Below, piece by piece: positions 27,723 to 36,154 of a stretch of 64,000 bases of DNA. The translations under genes and the position numbers were made by a program. Source of the stretch: Thermoflexus hugenholtzii JAD2 (GTDB lineage: Bacteria > Chloroflexota > Anaerolineae > Thermoflexales > Thermoflexaceae); the NCBI RefSeq assembly GCF_900187885.1, contig NZ_FYEK01000044.1:62001-126000 (forward strand), in the 5' to 3' direction. The notes beneath the pieces are model-generated. The model did not search any database. It was not told the origin of the DNA and saw nothing but the letters and a program-made list of their open reading frames with translations. How positions within the stretch are numbered: position 1 is the stretch's first letter; each line of letters starts with the position of its first letter.

Positions 27723-28319
27723 ATGCTTGTTCAGGTGCGGGGGATCGTGGAAGCCATCGGCAAGGATTGGGTCCGGCTGGATCTGAACGGCCTGGGGCTG
27801 CAGGTATATGTGCCTCCCAGCGTGTTGGCGCAGGCGCGTCGAGGGGAGCCCCTCACGCTGCACACCACCTTGCTGGCCCGGGTGGAGGGCCACGGCATCA
27901 CGTTCACCCTCTATGGGTTCGCCGAGGAGGAGGAGCGAGAGCTTTTCGAGCAGCTGCTCACGGTGAACGGGGTGGGGCCGCGGGCGGCCCTGGCCCTCCT
28001 GAGCCTCTCCGCTCCGACGTTGCGGGCCGCCATCGCCCAGGAGCAGGTGGAGATCCTGCGGAGGGTCCCCGGCATCGGCCCCAAGACCGCCCGCTCCATC
28101 ATCCTGCATCTCAAAGATCGAATCGGCGCGGTCCCGGCTCCCGGGGCCCCGGCCGCGCGCTCTGACGACACGGAGATCATCGCGGCCCTTACCGCCCTGG
28201 GCTACAGCGTGGTGGAAGCCCAGGCCGCCCTCTCCCAGGTTCCACCGGATCCGAACCTGCCCCTGGAGGAGAAGATCCGCCTCGCCCTGAGTTACTTCGC
28301 CCGCCGGCCGGGACGGTAG
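27723..28319 (+). CDS. ruvA: RuvA, Holliday junction-binding protein
   Basis: 198 residues from the ATG at 27723. The OB-fold N-terminus (VRGIVEAIGKDWVRLDLNGLG), two helix-hairpin-helix motifs (LLTVNGVGPRAALALL; LRRVPGIGPKTARSII) and the C-terminal RuvB-contact domain (DTEIIAALTALGYSVVEAQ) are in the usual order. It holds the junction open for the RuvB motor. Confidence 0.95.
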   Translation: MLVQVRGIVEAIGKDWVRLDLNGLGLQVYVPPSVLAQARRGEPLTLHTTLLARVEGHGITFTLYGFAEEEERELFEQLLTVNGVGPRAALALLSLSAPTLRAAIAQEQVEILRRVPGIGPKTARSIILHLKDRIGAVPAPGAPAARSDDTEIIAALTALGYSVVEAQAALSQVPPDPNLPLEEKIRLALSYFARRPGR

Positions 28320-28332
28320 CGGAGAGCGCCGT

Positions 28333-29481
28333 TCACCGGATCGCCTCTCGCAACCGGGCGCTGATGTAATCCATGGCGGACACCACGGCCACGATCGCCC
28401 ACACTGCCGTCCCGGCCCGGTGATAGTCCGTCTGATCGATCCACAACTTGAGCTGATAGCCGATCCCTCCCCCTCCCACAAACCCCACGACGGTGGAGAT
28501 CCGGATGTTGATGTCCCAGTGATAGATGATGAAAGCCAGGAAGGGCAGGGTGATCTGCGGGATCACCGCATAACGGATGACCTGGAGGGGATTCGCGCCG
28601 GTGGCGGTGAGGGCCTCCACCGGGCCCGGGTCGATGGTCTCCACGACCTCGGAGAAGAGCTTGCCCAGGTTGACCACGGTGGCCACGGTGAGGGCCAGCA
28701 CCCCCGCGAAGGGCCCGAAGCCCACCCAGGTGGCGAAGATCGCGGCCACCACCAGCGGCTCGATGGAGCGCACCACGTTGAACATCGTGCGCACCAGATA
28801 ATAGACCGCCGTGCCCACGGGCCCCCGGGCTGTGATGTTGCGCGCGGCCAGGAAGGAGAGAGGGGCGGCGATGAGGGTGGCCAGGGTGGTGGCCATCAGA
28901 GCCAGGAAGATCGTCTGGAGCATCAGCTCCAGGGTGCGGATCAGGGCCGGGCTCACCTGCCACTGTCCCTCCCAGCGCGCCTCCGCCTGCAGTCGGGCTC
29001 CTCCCTCCTGCGCCAGAAGAGGACGGATCTCCACCTCCAGGGTGAAGTTCCCCACCGCGTCCGTCCGGGTCCGCCCGGCCAGCAATTCGCCTCCCAGGGG
29101 CAACTGAGGGCTGGGCGCGAAGCGCCAGCGGACCACCACCTCGCTGTTCGGGCGGAACCCTTCGCCCCGAACCCGAATCCGCTCCCCTGAGGCGGCGCAG
29201 GACGGGAAGAAGAGGCGGGGCCCCTCTCCTATTGTCATCTCCTCAGGCACGCTCCCTGCCGCGCATGGCACCTGCAACGCCCCTTCTACGCGCTGCAAGC
29301 CGCGCTCCGGGACCAGGATCTCGGGGGTGATGAAAGCGGTGAAGATCTCCCGGGCGCGCCGGGCGGCCTGGGGCTCCACGAACTTCCCCAAATCGACGCC
29401 CACCATTCGCCAGGACCAGGCATAAATCAGGAGGGCGAGAAACCCGATGGCGATTCGGATCCACAGACGCGGTCGACGCAT
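28333..29481 (-). CDS. phnE: PhnE-type phosphonate/phosphite ABC permease with ectodomain
   Basis: 382 residues. One N-terminal membrane segment (residues 8-22) is followed by about 155 external residues and then the usual permease core from about residue 185, with the EAA-type loop EALTATGANPLQVIRYAVIPQ near 295 and GFVGGGGIGYQL near 335. The external part contains an Ig-like stretch (SGERIRVRGEGFRPNSEVVVRW). PhnE proteins normally have only a short first loop. It is the last gene of phnD-phnC-phnE-phnE. Confidence 0.85.
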   Translation of the reverse strand: MRRPRLWIRIAIGFLALLIYAWSWRMVGVDLGKFVEPQAARRAREIFTAFITPEILVPERGLQRVEGALQVPCAAGSVPEEMTIGEGPRLFFPSCAASGERIRVRGEGFRPNSEVVVRWRFAPSPQLPLGGELLAGRTRTDAVGNFTLEVEIRPLLAQEGGARLQAEARWEGQWQVSPALIRTLELMLQTIFLALMATTLATLIAAPLSFLAARNITARGPVGTAVYYLVRTMFNVVRSIEPLVVAAIFATWVGFGPFAGVLALTVATVVNLGKLFSEVVETIDPGPVEALTATGANPLQVIRYAVIPQITLPFLAFIIYHWDINIRISTVVGFVGGGGIGYQLKLWIDQTDYHRAGTAVWAIVAVVSAMDYISARLREAIR

Positions 29482-29518
29482 AGCGGTTCAGATCCCTCGC
29501 GGGATGCCGCAACGCCTC

Positions 29519-30889
29519 TCAGACGATCCGGCGGCGCACCTGAGCGCTCACGAAGTCCAGGGCCATCACCACCAGGGCGATGCCGATCACCGCCGTGGCC
29601 ACCTGACGATACGCGCTCAGGCGGATCCACTCGCTCAACCGAAAGCCGATCCCCCCGCCCCCCACGAACCCGATGATCGTGGACATGCGGACGTTGATGT
29701 CCCAGCGGTAAACCGCAAAGGAGATGAACTCCGGCACCACCTGAGGCACCACGGCGTAACGGATGACCTGGAGGCGGGTCGCCCCGGTGGCGGTGAGGGC
29801 CTCCACCGGCCCCGGATCGATGTGCTCCACCACCTCGGAGAAGAGCTTCCCCAGGGCGGCGATGGAGTGGACCATCAGGGCTAGCATCCCGGCGAAAGAG
29901 CCCAGGCCCACCCAGACCACGAACACGATCCCGAAGATCAGAGGCTCCACGGACCGGACGATGTTGAAGAAAGCCCGCATCCCGTAATAGATCAGGCGGG
30001 TGGGAAGGGAGCCTCCCATCAGGTTGCGCGCAGCCAGGAACGACAAGGGGGCCGCGATGAGCACGGCGAAGGTGGTGGCCAGCAGGGCGATGGCCACCGT
30101 CTCCCCCATCTTCTCCGCCACCTCCAGCAGGGCCTCGCTGGGCCGCGGGCCTCCGATCACCCGCACCGCGTGGATCTCCAGGAAGTGGGTCTGGGACTGG
30201 CCGGGGGGCGGCTCGAACCCGGGAGGGACCGCGCGGGGAGCCAGGAAGGCGGCTCGAAAGCGTCCGGTCCCATCCGCCTGCACCGGCAGAGGGCGCCCTC
30301 CCTGCAGGATCCGCTGGCGCTCGCCGATGGGATTCACCCACCAAAGCTCCAGCGGGACTCCGGGCGGGAAGCCCTCCCCTTCCAGGGTCAGCGGGTCACC
30401 AGCCTGGGCGCAACCGGCGGAGAGCCGGGCCTCCATCCCCTCGCGAACGGTCACCGGCTGGGGCGCGCTCCGACACGGGACCTCCACCGGGATCCGGAGC
30501 ACCTGTCGCTCGGTGGGATAGGTCAGGAGATCCGGCTGGGTCAGGGCGACCAGATAGGGGCGCATCTTCTCGAAGCGCACGAAAGGGGCGCGCAGGTCGA
30601 TCTCCGTGACCTCCCAGCCCACCGCGTAAAGGACAGCCAGCGCGGCTAGGACGGCGGGCCACAGAAGGGGCCGGCGGCCGCTGAGCCGCCGCCAGGCGTC
30701 ATAGATCGTCCCCAGCCCCCATGTCCCCACTCCCAGCCACAGCCCGGGATGCCCGCGCCATCCCACCAGTCCGATCAGGGCCAGGGAGACCCCCACCCAG
30801 ATCACGGCCAGGGATCGATGGCCTAGGGCCTGATAGGCCAGCGCCGGGAGAAGGGCATACCCGCGCGGAGGACGCCGCTCAGCCGCCAA
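29519..30889 (-). CDS. phnE: PhnE-type permease 2 with ectodomain, TTG start
   Basis: About 456 residues. Three or four hydrophobic segments at the N-terminus lead to about 170 external residues with an Ig-like stretch (GDPLTLEGEGFPPGVPLELWW), then the permease core (EALTATGATRLQVIRYAVVPQ; GFVGGGGIGFRL). It is a paralogue of the neighbouring permease; the pair could form a heterodimeric channel. The TTG at 30887-30889 is preferred because AGGAGG (30899-30904, minus strand) lies nine bases before it; this overlaps the end of phnC by 11 bp. In-frame ATGs further upstream lie deep within phnC. Confidence 0.8.
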   Translation of the reverse strand: MAAERRPPRGYALLPALAYQALGHRSLAVIWVGVSLALIGLVGWRGHPGLWLGVGTWGLGTIYDAWRRLSGRRPLLWPAVLAALAVLYAVGWEVTEIDLRAPFVRFEKMRPYLVALTQPDLLTYPTERQVLRIPVEVPCRSAPQPVTVREGMEARLSAGCAQAGDPLTLEGEGFPPGVPLELWWVNPIGERQRILQGGRPLPVQADGTGRFRAAFLAPRAVPPGFEPPPGQSQTHFLEIHAVRVIGGPRPSEALLEVAEKMGETVAIALLATTFAVLIAAPLSFLAARNLMGGSLPTRLIYYGMRAFFNIVRSVEPLIFGIVFVVWVGLGSFAGMLALMVHSIAALGKLFSEVVEHIDPGPVEALTATGATRLQVIRYAVVPQVVPEFISFAVYRWDINVRMSTIIGFVGGGGIGFRLSEWIRLSAYRQVATAVIGIALVVMALDFVSAQVRRRIV

Positions 30890-31637
30890 TGCGCTCGGCC
30901 TCCTGACCGTAGATCTCCTTGAACCGGCGGTCATCGATCTCGTCCGGCCGCCCGTCGAACACCTTGATCCCATCCTTCAGCCCGATCACTCGGGTTGCGT
31001 AACGATGGACCAGATCCAGGAAGTGCAGGCTGCAGAGGACGGTGACGCCGTCCTTCCGGTTCAGCTCTTCGATGTAGCGGAGGATCGAATGGGCAAGGAC
31101 GGGATCCAGGCTGGCGACCGGCTCGTCGGCCAGGAGCAGGCGGGGCTCCTGCATCAGGGCGCGGGCGATGCCGACCCGCTGCTGTTGACCACCGGAGAGC
31201 TCGTCGGCCCGCTTGTCTGCGAGATCCGCCAACCCCACCCGCTCCAGGGCCCGCATCGCCCGCTGCACCTCAGAAGGAGGAAAGTAGCCCAGCAGACTGA
31301 GCCAGGGGTTGACATACCCCAGACGGCCCGCGAGGACGTTGGTGAGGACGGTCGCCCGTTTCACCAGGTTGAACTGTTGGAAGATCATGCCGATCTGGCG
31401 CCGGATCTTCCGCAGCTCCCGGGGGGAGGCGGCGGTGATGTCAATCCCGTTCCAGATCACCCGGCCGGAGGTCGGCTCGATCAGGCGGTTAATGCAGCGC
31501 AGCAACGTGCTCTTCCCCGCCCCGCTGAGCCCGATGATGGCCACGAACTCCCCATCCTCCACCGTGAAGCTTACCTCATGCAGCGCCCGCGTTCCATCCG
31601 GATAGATCTTGGTCAAACGCTCCACAATCAGCGGCAT
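30879..31637 (-). CDS. phnC: PhnC-type phosphonate/phosphite ABC ATPase
   Basis: 252 residues with Walker A GLSGAGKST (about residue 37), Q-loop IFQQFNLV, signature ELSGGQQQRVGIARAL (about 145), Walker B LLLADEPVASLDP and the switch histidine in CSLHFLDLV. It powers uptake by the two PhnE permeases. No C-P lyase (phnG-M) or phosphite dehydrogenase gene is nearby, so the substrate could be phosphonate, phosphite or another oxyanion. Confidence 0.9.
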   Translation of the reverse strand: MPLIVERLTKIYPDGTRALHEVSFTVEDGEFVAIIGLSGAGKSTLLRCINRLIEPTSGRVIWNGIDITAASPRELRKIRRQIGMIFQQFNLVKRATVLTNVLAGRLGYVNPWLSLLGYFPPSEVQRAMRALERVGLADLADKRADELSGGQQQRVGIARALMQEPRLLLADEPVASLDPVLAHSILRYIEELNRKDGVTVLCSLHFLDLVHRYATRVIGLKDGIKVFDGRPDEIDDRRFKEIYGQEAERIGG

Positions 31638-31741
31638 GGGAAGTGCCCCTGGATCTCTCGGGGTCGGGTCGGGGAGAACATCGGGATTTTCCTCATCGCA
31701 TGGGCGGAAGGACCCGGCGGAGGGATCCCCGGATCCGAGAG

Positions 31742-31769
31742 GCGGGGGACCGGGAGGCCGGCCCCCCGC
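31742..31769 (-). other. Hairpin between phnD and phnC
   Basis: GCGGGGG (31742-31748) and CCCCCGC (31763-31769) can pair in the 139-bp gap. It lacks a T-run and may allow more PhnD than PhnC to be made, as is common for binding proteins. Confidence 0.4.
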
Positions 31770-31776
31770 TTCGGGA

Positions 31777-32685
31777 TCACTTGGCCGGTTTCACCAGATC
31801 CTCCAGCTTGTAGCCGGAGGCGCTCAGCTGGGCCCGGAACTCATCGTAGAAGGAGTCGTCCACCTTCTGCAGGCCCTCGATCTGATAGACCGTCTTCAGG
31901 GCCTGCTTGCCCTCCTCCGAGGCCGCGATCTCCAGCAGCGCCTGCCGGATCTTCTCTTTGAGGTCTGCCGGCAGATCCTTGACCACGCTGACGTTGTCGT
32001 TGGGGATCTTCGCCGTGGTGGCCAGCACCACCACCTTCTCCTTCACATCCGGCAGGTCCTTCTCCACCGCGCCCCGGGCGTCCACATAGGTCGCCCCGGC
32101 GTCGCAATCCCCATTGTAGACCGCCTTGACCACGTTGGGGTGGGAGCCCGCGTTCACCGTCTTGGCGAAATCCGTGTCTGGATCCACCCCGTTGGCCTTG
32201 AGCAGGATGCGGGGCATCAGATAGCCGGAGGTGGAGAGGGGATCCACCCAGCACATCACCTTGCCCTTGAGGTCGGCGAGGCTCTTGATTCCAGAGTCCG
32301 CCCGCACGATGATCTGCCCGGTGTAGTAGGTCTGGTTGAAGCGGACGGTGGCCAGGATCACCTCCACGCCGTATTTCTCGTGGGCCAGGAGGTAGCTTAA
32401 GGTGTTCAGCCATCCGATCTGGGCCTGGCCGGCCCCCATGGCCTCCACCGCAGCGGCGAAGCTGCTGGCCAGGTTGATCTTGACTTTCATGTTTAGCTTT
32501 TTGCTCAACAGCTCGGCCAGTTGCTCGCCCCCCCGCTTGATCTCCTCGGACTCCCCGGAGGGCACGAAGACCATCACCAGGGGGTTCTGCTCGCTCCCCA
32601 GGGGAGGCTTCTGGGGCGCACAGGCCCCCAGGGCCAGGCCGAGGACCAGAACGCCGAGGGTTGCCACTCCCATCAGGCGTTTCAT
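31777..32685 (-). CDS. phnD: PhnD-type substrate-binding lipoprotein
   Basis: 302 residues from the ATG at 32685, with AAGGAGG upstream. The lipobox LALGACAP places the lipidated cysteine near residue 22. The mature part matches PhnD/SsuA-type oxyanion-binding proteins: MVFVPSGESEEIKRGGEQLAELLS, AQIGWLNTLSYLLAHEK, and LKGKVMCWVDPLSTSGYLMP. It captures the substrate outside the membrane for PhnC/PhnE. Confidence 0.92.
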   Translation of the reverse strand: MKRLMGVATLGVLVLGLALGACAPQKPPLGSEQNPLVMVFVPSGESEEIKRGGEQLAELLSKKLNMKVKINLASSFAAAVEAMGAGQAQIGWLNTLSYLLAHEKYGVEVILATVRFNQTYYTGQIIVRADSGIKSLADLKGKVMCWVDPLSTSGYLMPRILLKANGVDPDTDFAKTVNAGSHPNVVKAVYNGDCDAGATYVDARGAVEKDLPDVKEKVVVLATTAKIPNDNVSVVKDLPADLKEKIRQALLEIAASEEGKQALKTVYQIEGLQKVDDSFYDEFRAQLSASGYKLEDLVKPAK

Positions 32686-32726
32686 CGGAGAACCTCCTTC
32701 CTCAGGTCTCATGAGGGTTCAGGTTC

Positions 32727-32755
32727 ATCTTAGGAGGGGAGGAAGACGATGTCAA
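32727..32755 (-). promoter_or_regulatory. phn operon promoter (TTGACA-N17-TAAGAT)
   Basis: Minus-strand TTGACA at 32750-32755 and TAAGAT at 32727-32732, 17 bp apart, about 42 bp before phnD. The hexamers are identical to those of the suf promoters. Confidence 0.8.
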
Positions 32756-32788
32756 GGGCTGAGAATCCCCAGCGTCCCTTCGCGGTAA

Positions 32789-32864
32789 GTGTGTCCCAAA
32801 ATCGTAGGACGGCTGCTCGCAGTTGTCCTACAAAGCGGCGAGGCCCGACAAAATTGGGGCACAC
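32789..32864. repeat. MITE-like element, copy 1 (76 bp, imperfect terminal inverted repeats)
   Basis: The left end GTGTGTCCCAAAATCGT (32789-32805) is an imperfect inverse of the right end ACAAAATTGGGGCACAC (32848-32864). Inside, GTAGGAC (32804-32810) pairs with GTCCTAC (32825-32831). A related left half occurs at 45370-45417. No ORF is inside. It fits a small non-autonomous transposable remnant lying between the phn and rpmB promoters. Confidence 0.55.
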
Positions 32865-32889
32865 CCTGGAGCCCCTTCGCAGCGCCGGG

Positions 32890-32918
32890 TTGACGCCGAC
32901 CGGAGACCAGGTTACAAT
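32890..32918 (+). promoter_or_regulatory. rpmB promoter (TTGACG-N17-TACAAT)
   Basis: TTGACG at 32890-32895, a 17-bp spacer and TACAAT at 32913-32918, about 105 bp before rpmB. Confidence 0.7.
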
Positions 32919-33022
32919 AACCCGCGCGCTGGCAGAGGTGTCGCGAGGCGCCCAGGCGAACGGATTATGATGCGGATCGAGGGTGGTGACCTGCCCTCAT
33001 CCTGGGAACCAGGGGAGGCCCC

Positions 33023-33208
33023 ATGGCACGCTGTGAGATCTGCGGGAAAGGAACAGCTTTCGGCAACTACGTCAGCCACTCGAATCACGCCGAGCGCCGG
33101 CGGTTCATGGCCAACGTTCAGAAGAAGCGGGTCACCCTGAACGGGGTCACACGCCGGATCCACATCTGCACCCGCTGCCTGAAGGCCCTCCACAAGGCAA
33201 GGGCCTGA
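33023..33208 (+). CDS. rpmB: Ribosomal protein bL28
   Basis: 61 residues. MARCEICGKGTAFGNYVSHS, the RRRFMANVQ region and IHICTRCLKALHK match bL28; two CxxC pairs (residues 4-7 and near 50-53) indicate the zinc-binding form. It is part of the large ribosomal subunit. Monocistronic, with its own promoter and terminator. Confidence 0.96.
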   Translation: MARCEICGKGTAFGNYVSHSNHAERRRFMANVQKKRVTLNGVTRRIHICTRCLKALHKARA

Positions 33209-33226
33209 TCCGCTGGCTTTCTCACG

Positions 33227-33271
33227 AGGGGATGGGGAGCCCGGTGAGGACTTCCCATCCCCTGTTTTTTT
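33227..33271 (+). terminator. rpmB terminator
   Basis: AGGGGATGGGGA (33227-33238) pairs with TCCCATCCCCT (33253-33263) and is followed by seven T residues at 33265-33271. The T-run touches the stop codon of the convergent pyk gene. Confidence 0.85.
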
Positions 33272-34722
33272 CATGCGGACGTGGAGCCGTTGGGCATGGG
33301 AGCCGGCTCGATGCAATGGACTTTCAGGAGGTTCGTATGGCCGGGGCGGCCGAAGGGGACGCCGGCGGTGATCACCAAGAGATCGCCGGGCCGGGCCAGG
33401 CCGCTCTGGAGGGCCGCCTGGCTGGCCGCCCCCAGCATCTCATCGGTGTTTCGCACCGCCGGCATCAAGACAGGCTGCACCCCCCACACCAGGGCCAGCC
33501 GCCGCAGGGTGGCCGGGACCGGCGTCACCGCCAAGATGGGCACCGATGGGCGGTGACGGGCGATCATCCGGGCCGTGTAGCCGGATATGGTGGAGGTGAC
33601 GATGGCTCGGGCCCTGATCTGCTCAGCGATCTCCACCGTCGCCCGGCTGATGGCCTCCGTGACCTCCGCAGGCTCCCCGATGAGGTCCAGCCACCGGCGG
33701 TGCGGCATGGCCTCCTCCGCGATCCGGGCGATGCGCGCCATCATCTGCACCGCCTCCACCGGATAGGTGCCGGTGGCCGTCTCCGCGGAGAGCATCACCG
33801 CATCCGTCCCATCCAGGATGGCGTTGGCCACATCGCTGGCCTCCGCACGGGTCGGACGGGGATGGCTCACCATGGAGTTGAGCATCTGGGTTGCGGTGAT
33901 CACCGGCTTGCCCGCCCGGTTACACAACCGGATGATCCGCTTCTGATGAATAGGCACCTCCTCCGGAGGGATCTCCACGCCGAGGTCCCCCCGGGCGACC
34001 ATCACCGCATCCGCCGCCTCCAGGATGGCCTCGATGTTGTCCAGAGCCTCCCGTTTCTCGATCTTGGCGATGATCGGGATCGAGGCCCCCAGCTCCTGCA
34101 GGAGGCCTCGCAACGCGTGGACATCCTCCGCGGTGCGCACGAAGGAGAGCGCCAGGTAATCCAACCCCTGTTCCACCGCAAACCGCACATCCAGCCGGTC
34201 CTTCTCCGTGAGGGCGGGCAGGGTCAGCGGGAGGCCCGGCGCGTTGATCCCCTTATGGGAGCTCAGCGTTCCCCCGCGCACCACCCGACAGACCACGTCC
34301 GTCCCGTTCACCTCCTCCACTCGGAACTCCAGCAGCCCGTCGTCCAGAAGGAGGATCTGACCGGGCTGCACCAAGGCCACCAGCTCCGGATGGGGGAGAT
34401 GGACCTCCTGGGGGCTGCCGGGGACCGGACGGGTGGTCAGGGTGATACGCTGGCCCGGGGCGATGGAGATGTAACCTCCCTCGATGACGCCGACCCGCCA
34501 GCGCGGGCCCTGGAGGTCCCCCAGGATGGCGACGATAGCGCCTTCCTCCTGGGCTACCTGGCGCACCAGTGCGATGCGTCGGGCATGGGCGGCGTGGTCG
34601 CCGTGGGAGAAATTGATGCGGGCCACGCTCATCCCCGCCCGGATCATCGCCCGCAGGATCTCCGGATGATCCGTGGAAGGACCTAAGGTGCAGACGATTT
34701 TGGTGCGTGGTCGTATGGACAT
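33271..34722 (-). CDS. pyk: Pyruvate kinase
   Basis: 483 residues from the ATG at 34722 (GGTGAGG upstream), where the conserved start RTKIVCTLGPSTDHPEIL begins. The metal and substrate residues are in IPIIAKIEKREALDN (about 220) and VMVARGDLGVEIP (about 245); MLNSMVSHPRPTRAEASDVANA follows. The C-terminal allosteric domain is present, but no extra PEP-utilising domain is attached. It makes pyruvate and ATP from phosphoenolpyruvate. Earlier in-frame starts give a proline/arginine-rich stretch unlike the family. Confidence 0.96.
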   Translation of the reverse strand: MSIRPRTKIVCTLGPSTDHPEILRAMIRAGMSVARINFSHGDHAAHARRIALVRQVAQEEGAIVAILGDLQGPRWRVGVIEGGYISIAPGQRITLTTRPVPGSPQEVHLPHPELVALVQPGQILLLDDGLLEFRVEEVNGTDVVCRVVRGGTLSSHKGINAPGLPLTLPALTEKDRLDVRFAVEQGLDYLALSFVRTAEDVHALRGLLQELGASIPIIAKIEKREALDNIEAILEAADAVMVARGDLGVEIPPEEVPIHQKRIIRLCNRAGKPVITATQMLNSMVSHPRPTRAEASDVANAILDGTDAVMLSAETATGTYPVEAVQMMARIARIAEEAMPHRRWLDLIGEPAEVTEAISRATVEIAEQIRARAIVTSTISGYTARMIARHRPSVPILAVTPVPATLRRLALVWGVQPVLMPAVRNTDEMLGAASQAALQSGLARPGDLLVITAGVPFGRPGHTNLLKVHCIEPAPMPNGSTSA

Positions 34723-34840
34723 CGTGGACCTCACCGCTTGGCCTCCATCACCAGGAGCGAATCCGGTGTCGGGATGATGGATCAACGATCCGGGTGTAAG
34801 CCGGAATCCGTTTCGGCCCGGGCTACGGCAGCTCCCCTCC

Positions 34841-34846
34841 ATTGTA
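34841..34846 (-). promoter_or_regulatory. Possible -10 box for pyk (TACAAT)
   Basis: TACAAT on the minus strand, 119 bp upstream of pyk in a 249-bp gap. The -35 region (TCGGCG at 17 bp) is poor. Confidence 0.35.
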
Positions 34847-34971
34847 GGTCGGAATCGATCCTCCGCCGATGAAGGGCCGAGACACCTATCCGGGGATCGC
34901 GGAGGGGAAGCGGTCTCTCCGCGCCCTGCGATGCGGCCGGGGCCCTCGCGAGGAAAAGACAACCCCTGCTT

Positions 34972-36105
34972 TTATTCGCCCTCCTGCCGGAGGAAGCGGC
35001 TCAGCCAGGCGTCGAAGCGCCGCCAGAGACGCATCAGGCGGGAGTGCAGCTGGGCCGGCAGGTAGAGGGTGATGCGGCCCAGACGCTCCAGCCAGGGCGG
35101 CCGGGGACGCGCCAGAGGCATCCCCCACCGGACCACGGCGGCGGCCCAGGTCAGGCCGGCGCCGAAGGCCACCATCACGGCGGTGTCCCCGGATTTCAGG
35201 CGCCCCTGCTGCACGGCCTCGCACAGCGCGATGGGGATGCTGGCAGAGGAGGTGTTCCCGTAGCGGTCAATATTCACGAAGAAACGATCCATGGGCAACC
35301 CCAGACCCTTCGCCGCGGCCTCGATGATCCGGATGTTGGCCTGATGCGGGATGATCAGATCCACATCCTCCAGGCGCAGCCCGGCCTGAGCGACCACCTC
35401 CCGGGTGGCCTTCTCCATCACCCGGGTGGCGAACCGGAAGACCTCCCGACCGTTCATCCGGACGAAGTGACAGCCGTCCCGCACCACCGCCTCCGAGATG
35501 GGCATCCGGCTGCCGCCCGCGGGCAGGATCAGGAGCTCCCCCCCGGAGCCGTCCGCCCGGATCATGGAGGCCAGCACGCCGCCGGGGGTCTCGCTCCCTT
35601 TCAGCACCACCGCCCCTGCCCCGTCCCCGAAGAGCACGCACGTGTTGCGATCGCGCCAGTTCACGATGCGGGAGAGGGTCTCGGCCCCGATGACCAGGGC
35701 GATGTCATGGGTCCCGGCCCGGATGGCGGCGGCAGCCATGTGCAGGGCATAAATGAAGCCGGAGCATCCGGCGAGCAGATCGAAGGCCCCTGCCCTCGGG
35801 GCCCCTAAGGCATCCTGGACCAGGCAAGCGGTCGCCGGGAAGAGGTGCTCGGGGGTTACCGTGGCCACCAGGATCAGGTCCACATCCCGGGGGTTGATCC
35901 CGGCCACCGCCAGGGCCTCCTCGGCGGCGGCGATGGAGAGGGTGGCGGTGCTCTCCTGAGGGCCGGCCACCCGCCGCTCCCGGATCCCCGTGCGGGTCAC
36001 GATCCACTCGTCTGAGGTATCCACAAACTGAGCCAGCTCATGGTTCGTAACCACCCGCTGGGGGACCGCCATCCCCCAGCCCACGATGTGCGCGTAACGA
36101 GCCAT
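34972..36105 (-). CDS. fabH: Beta-ketoacyl-ACP synthase III (FabH), C-terminally extended
   Basis: 377 residues. The catalytic triad is clear: Cys in DLLAGCSGFIYAL (about 116), His in IIPHQANIRI (about 255) and Asn in YGNTSSASIP (about 285). It condenses acetyl- or branched-acyl-CoA with malonyl-ACP to start fatty acid synthesis. After the usual end (GAGLTWAAAVVRW, about 330) there is an extra tail of about 45 residues rich in Arg, Leu and Trp, possibly membrane-associated. It lies 49 bp downstream of fabF in one operon; no acyl carrier protein gene is beside them. Confidence 0.93.
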   Translation of the reverse strand: MARYAHIVGWGMAVPQRVVTNHELAQFVDTSDEWIVTRTGIRERRVAGPQESTATLSIAAAEEALAVAGINPRDVDLILVATVTPEHLFPATACLVQDALGAPRAGAFDLLAGCSGFIYALHMAAAAIRAGTHDIALVIGAETLSRIVNWRDRNTCVLFGDGAGAVVLKGSETPGGVLASMIRADGSGGELLILPAGGSRMPISEAVVRDGCHFVRMNGREVFRFATRVMEKATREVVAQAGLRLEDVDLIIPHQANIRIIEAAAKGLGLPMDRFFVNIDRYGNTSSASIPIALCEAVQQGRLKSGDTAVMVAFGAGLTWAAAVVRWGMPLARPRPPWLERLGRITLYLPAQLHSRLMRLWRRFDAWLSRFLRQEGE

Positions 36106-36154
36106 CCGACTCCACCTGGTCAGGGATCCCGCAAGGGTTCAGAAAGGGGAAAGT

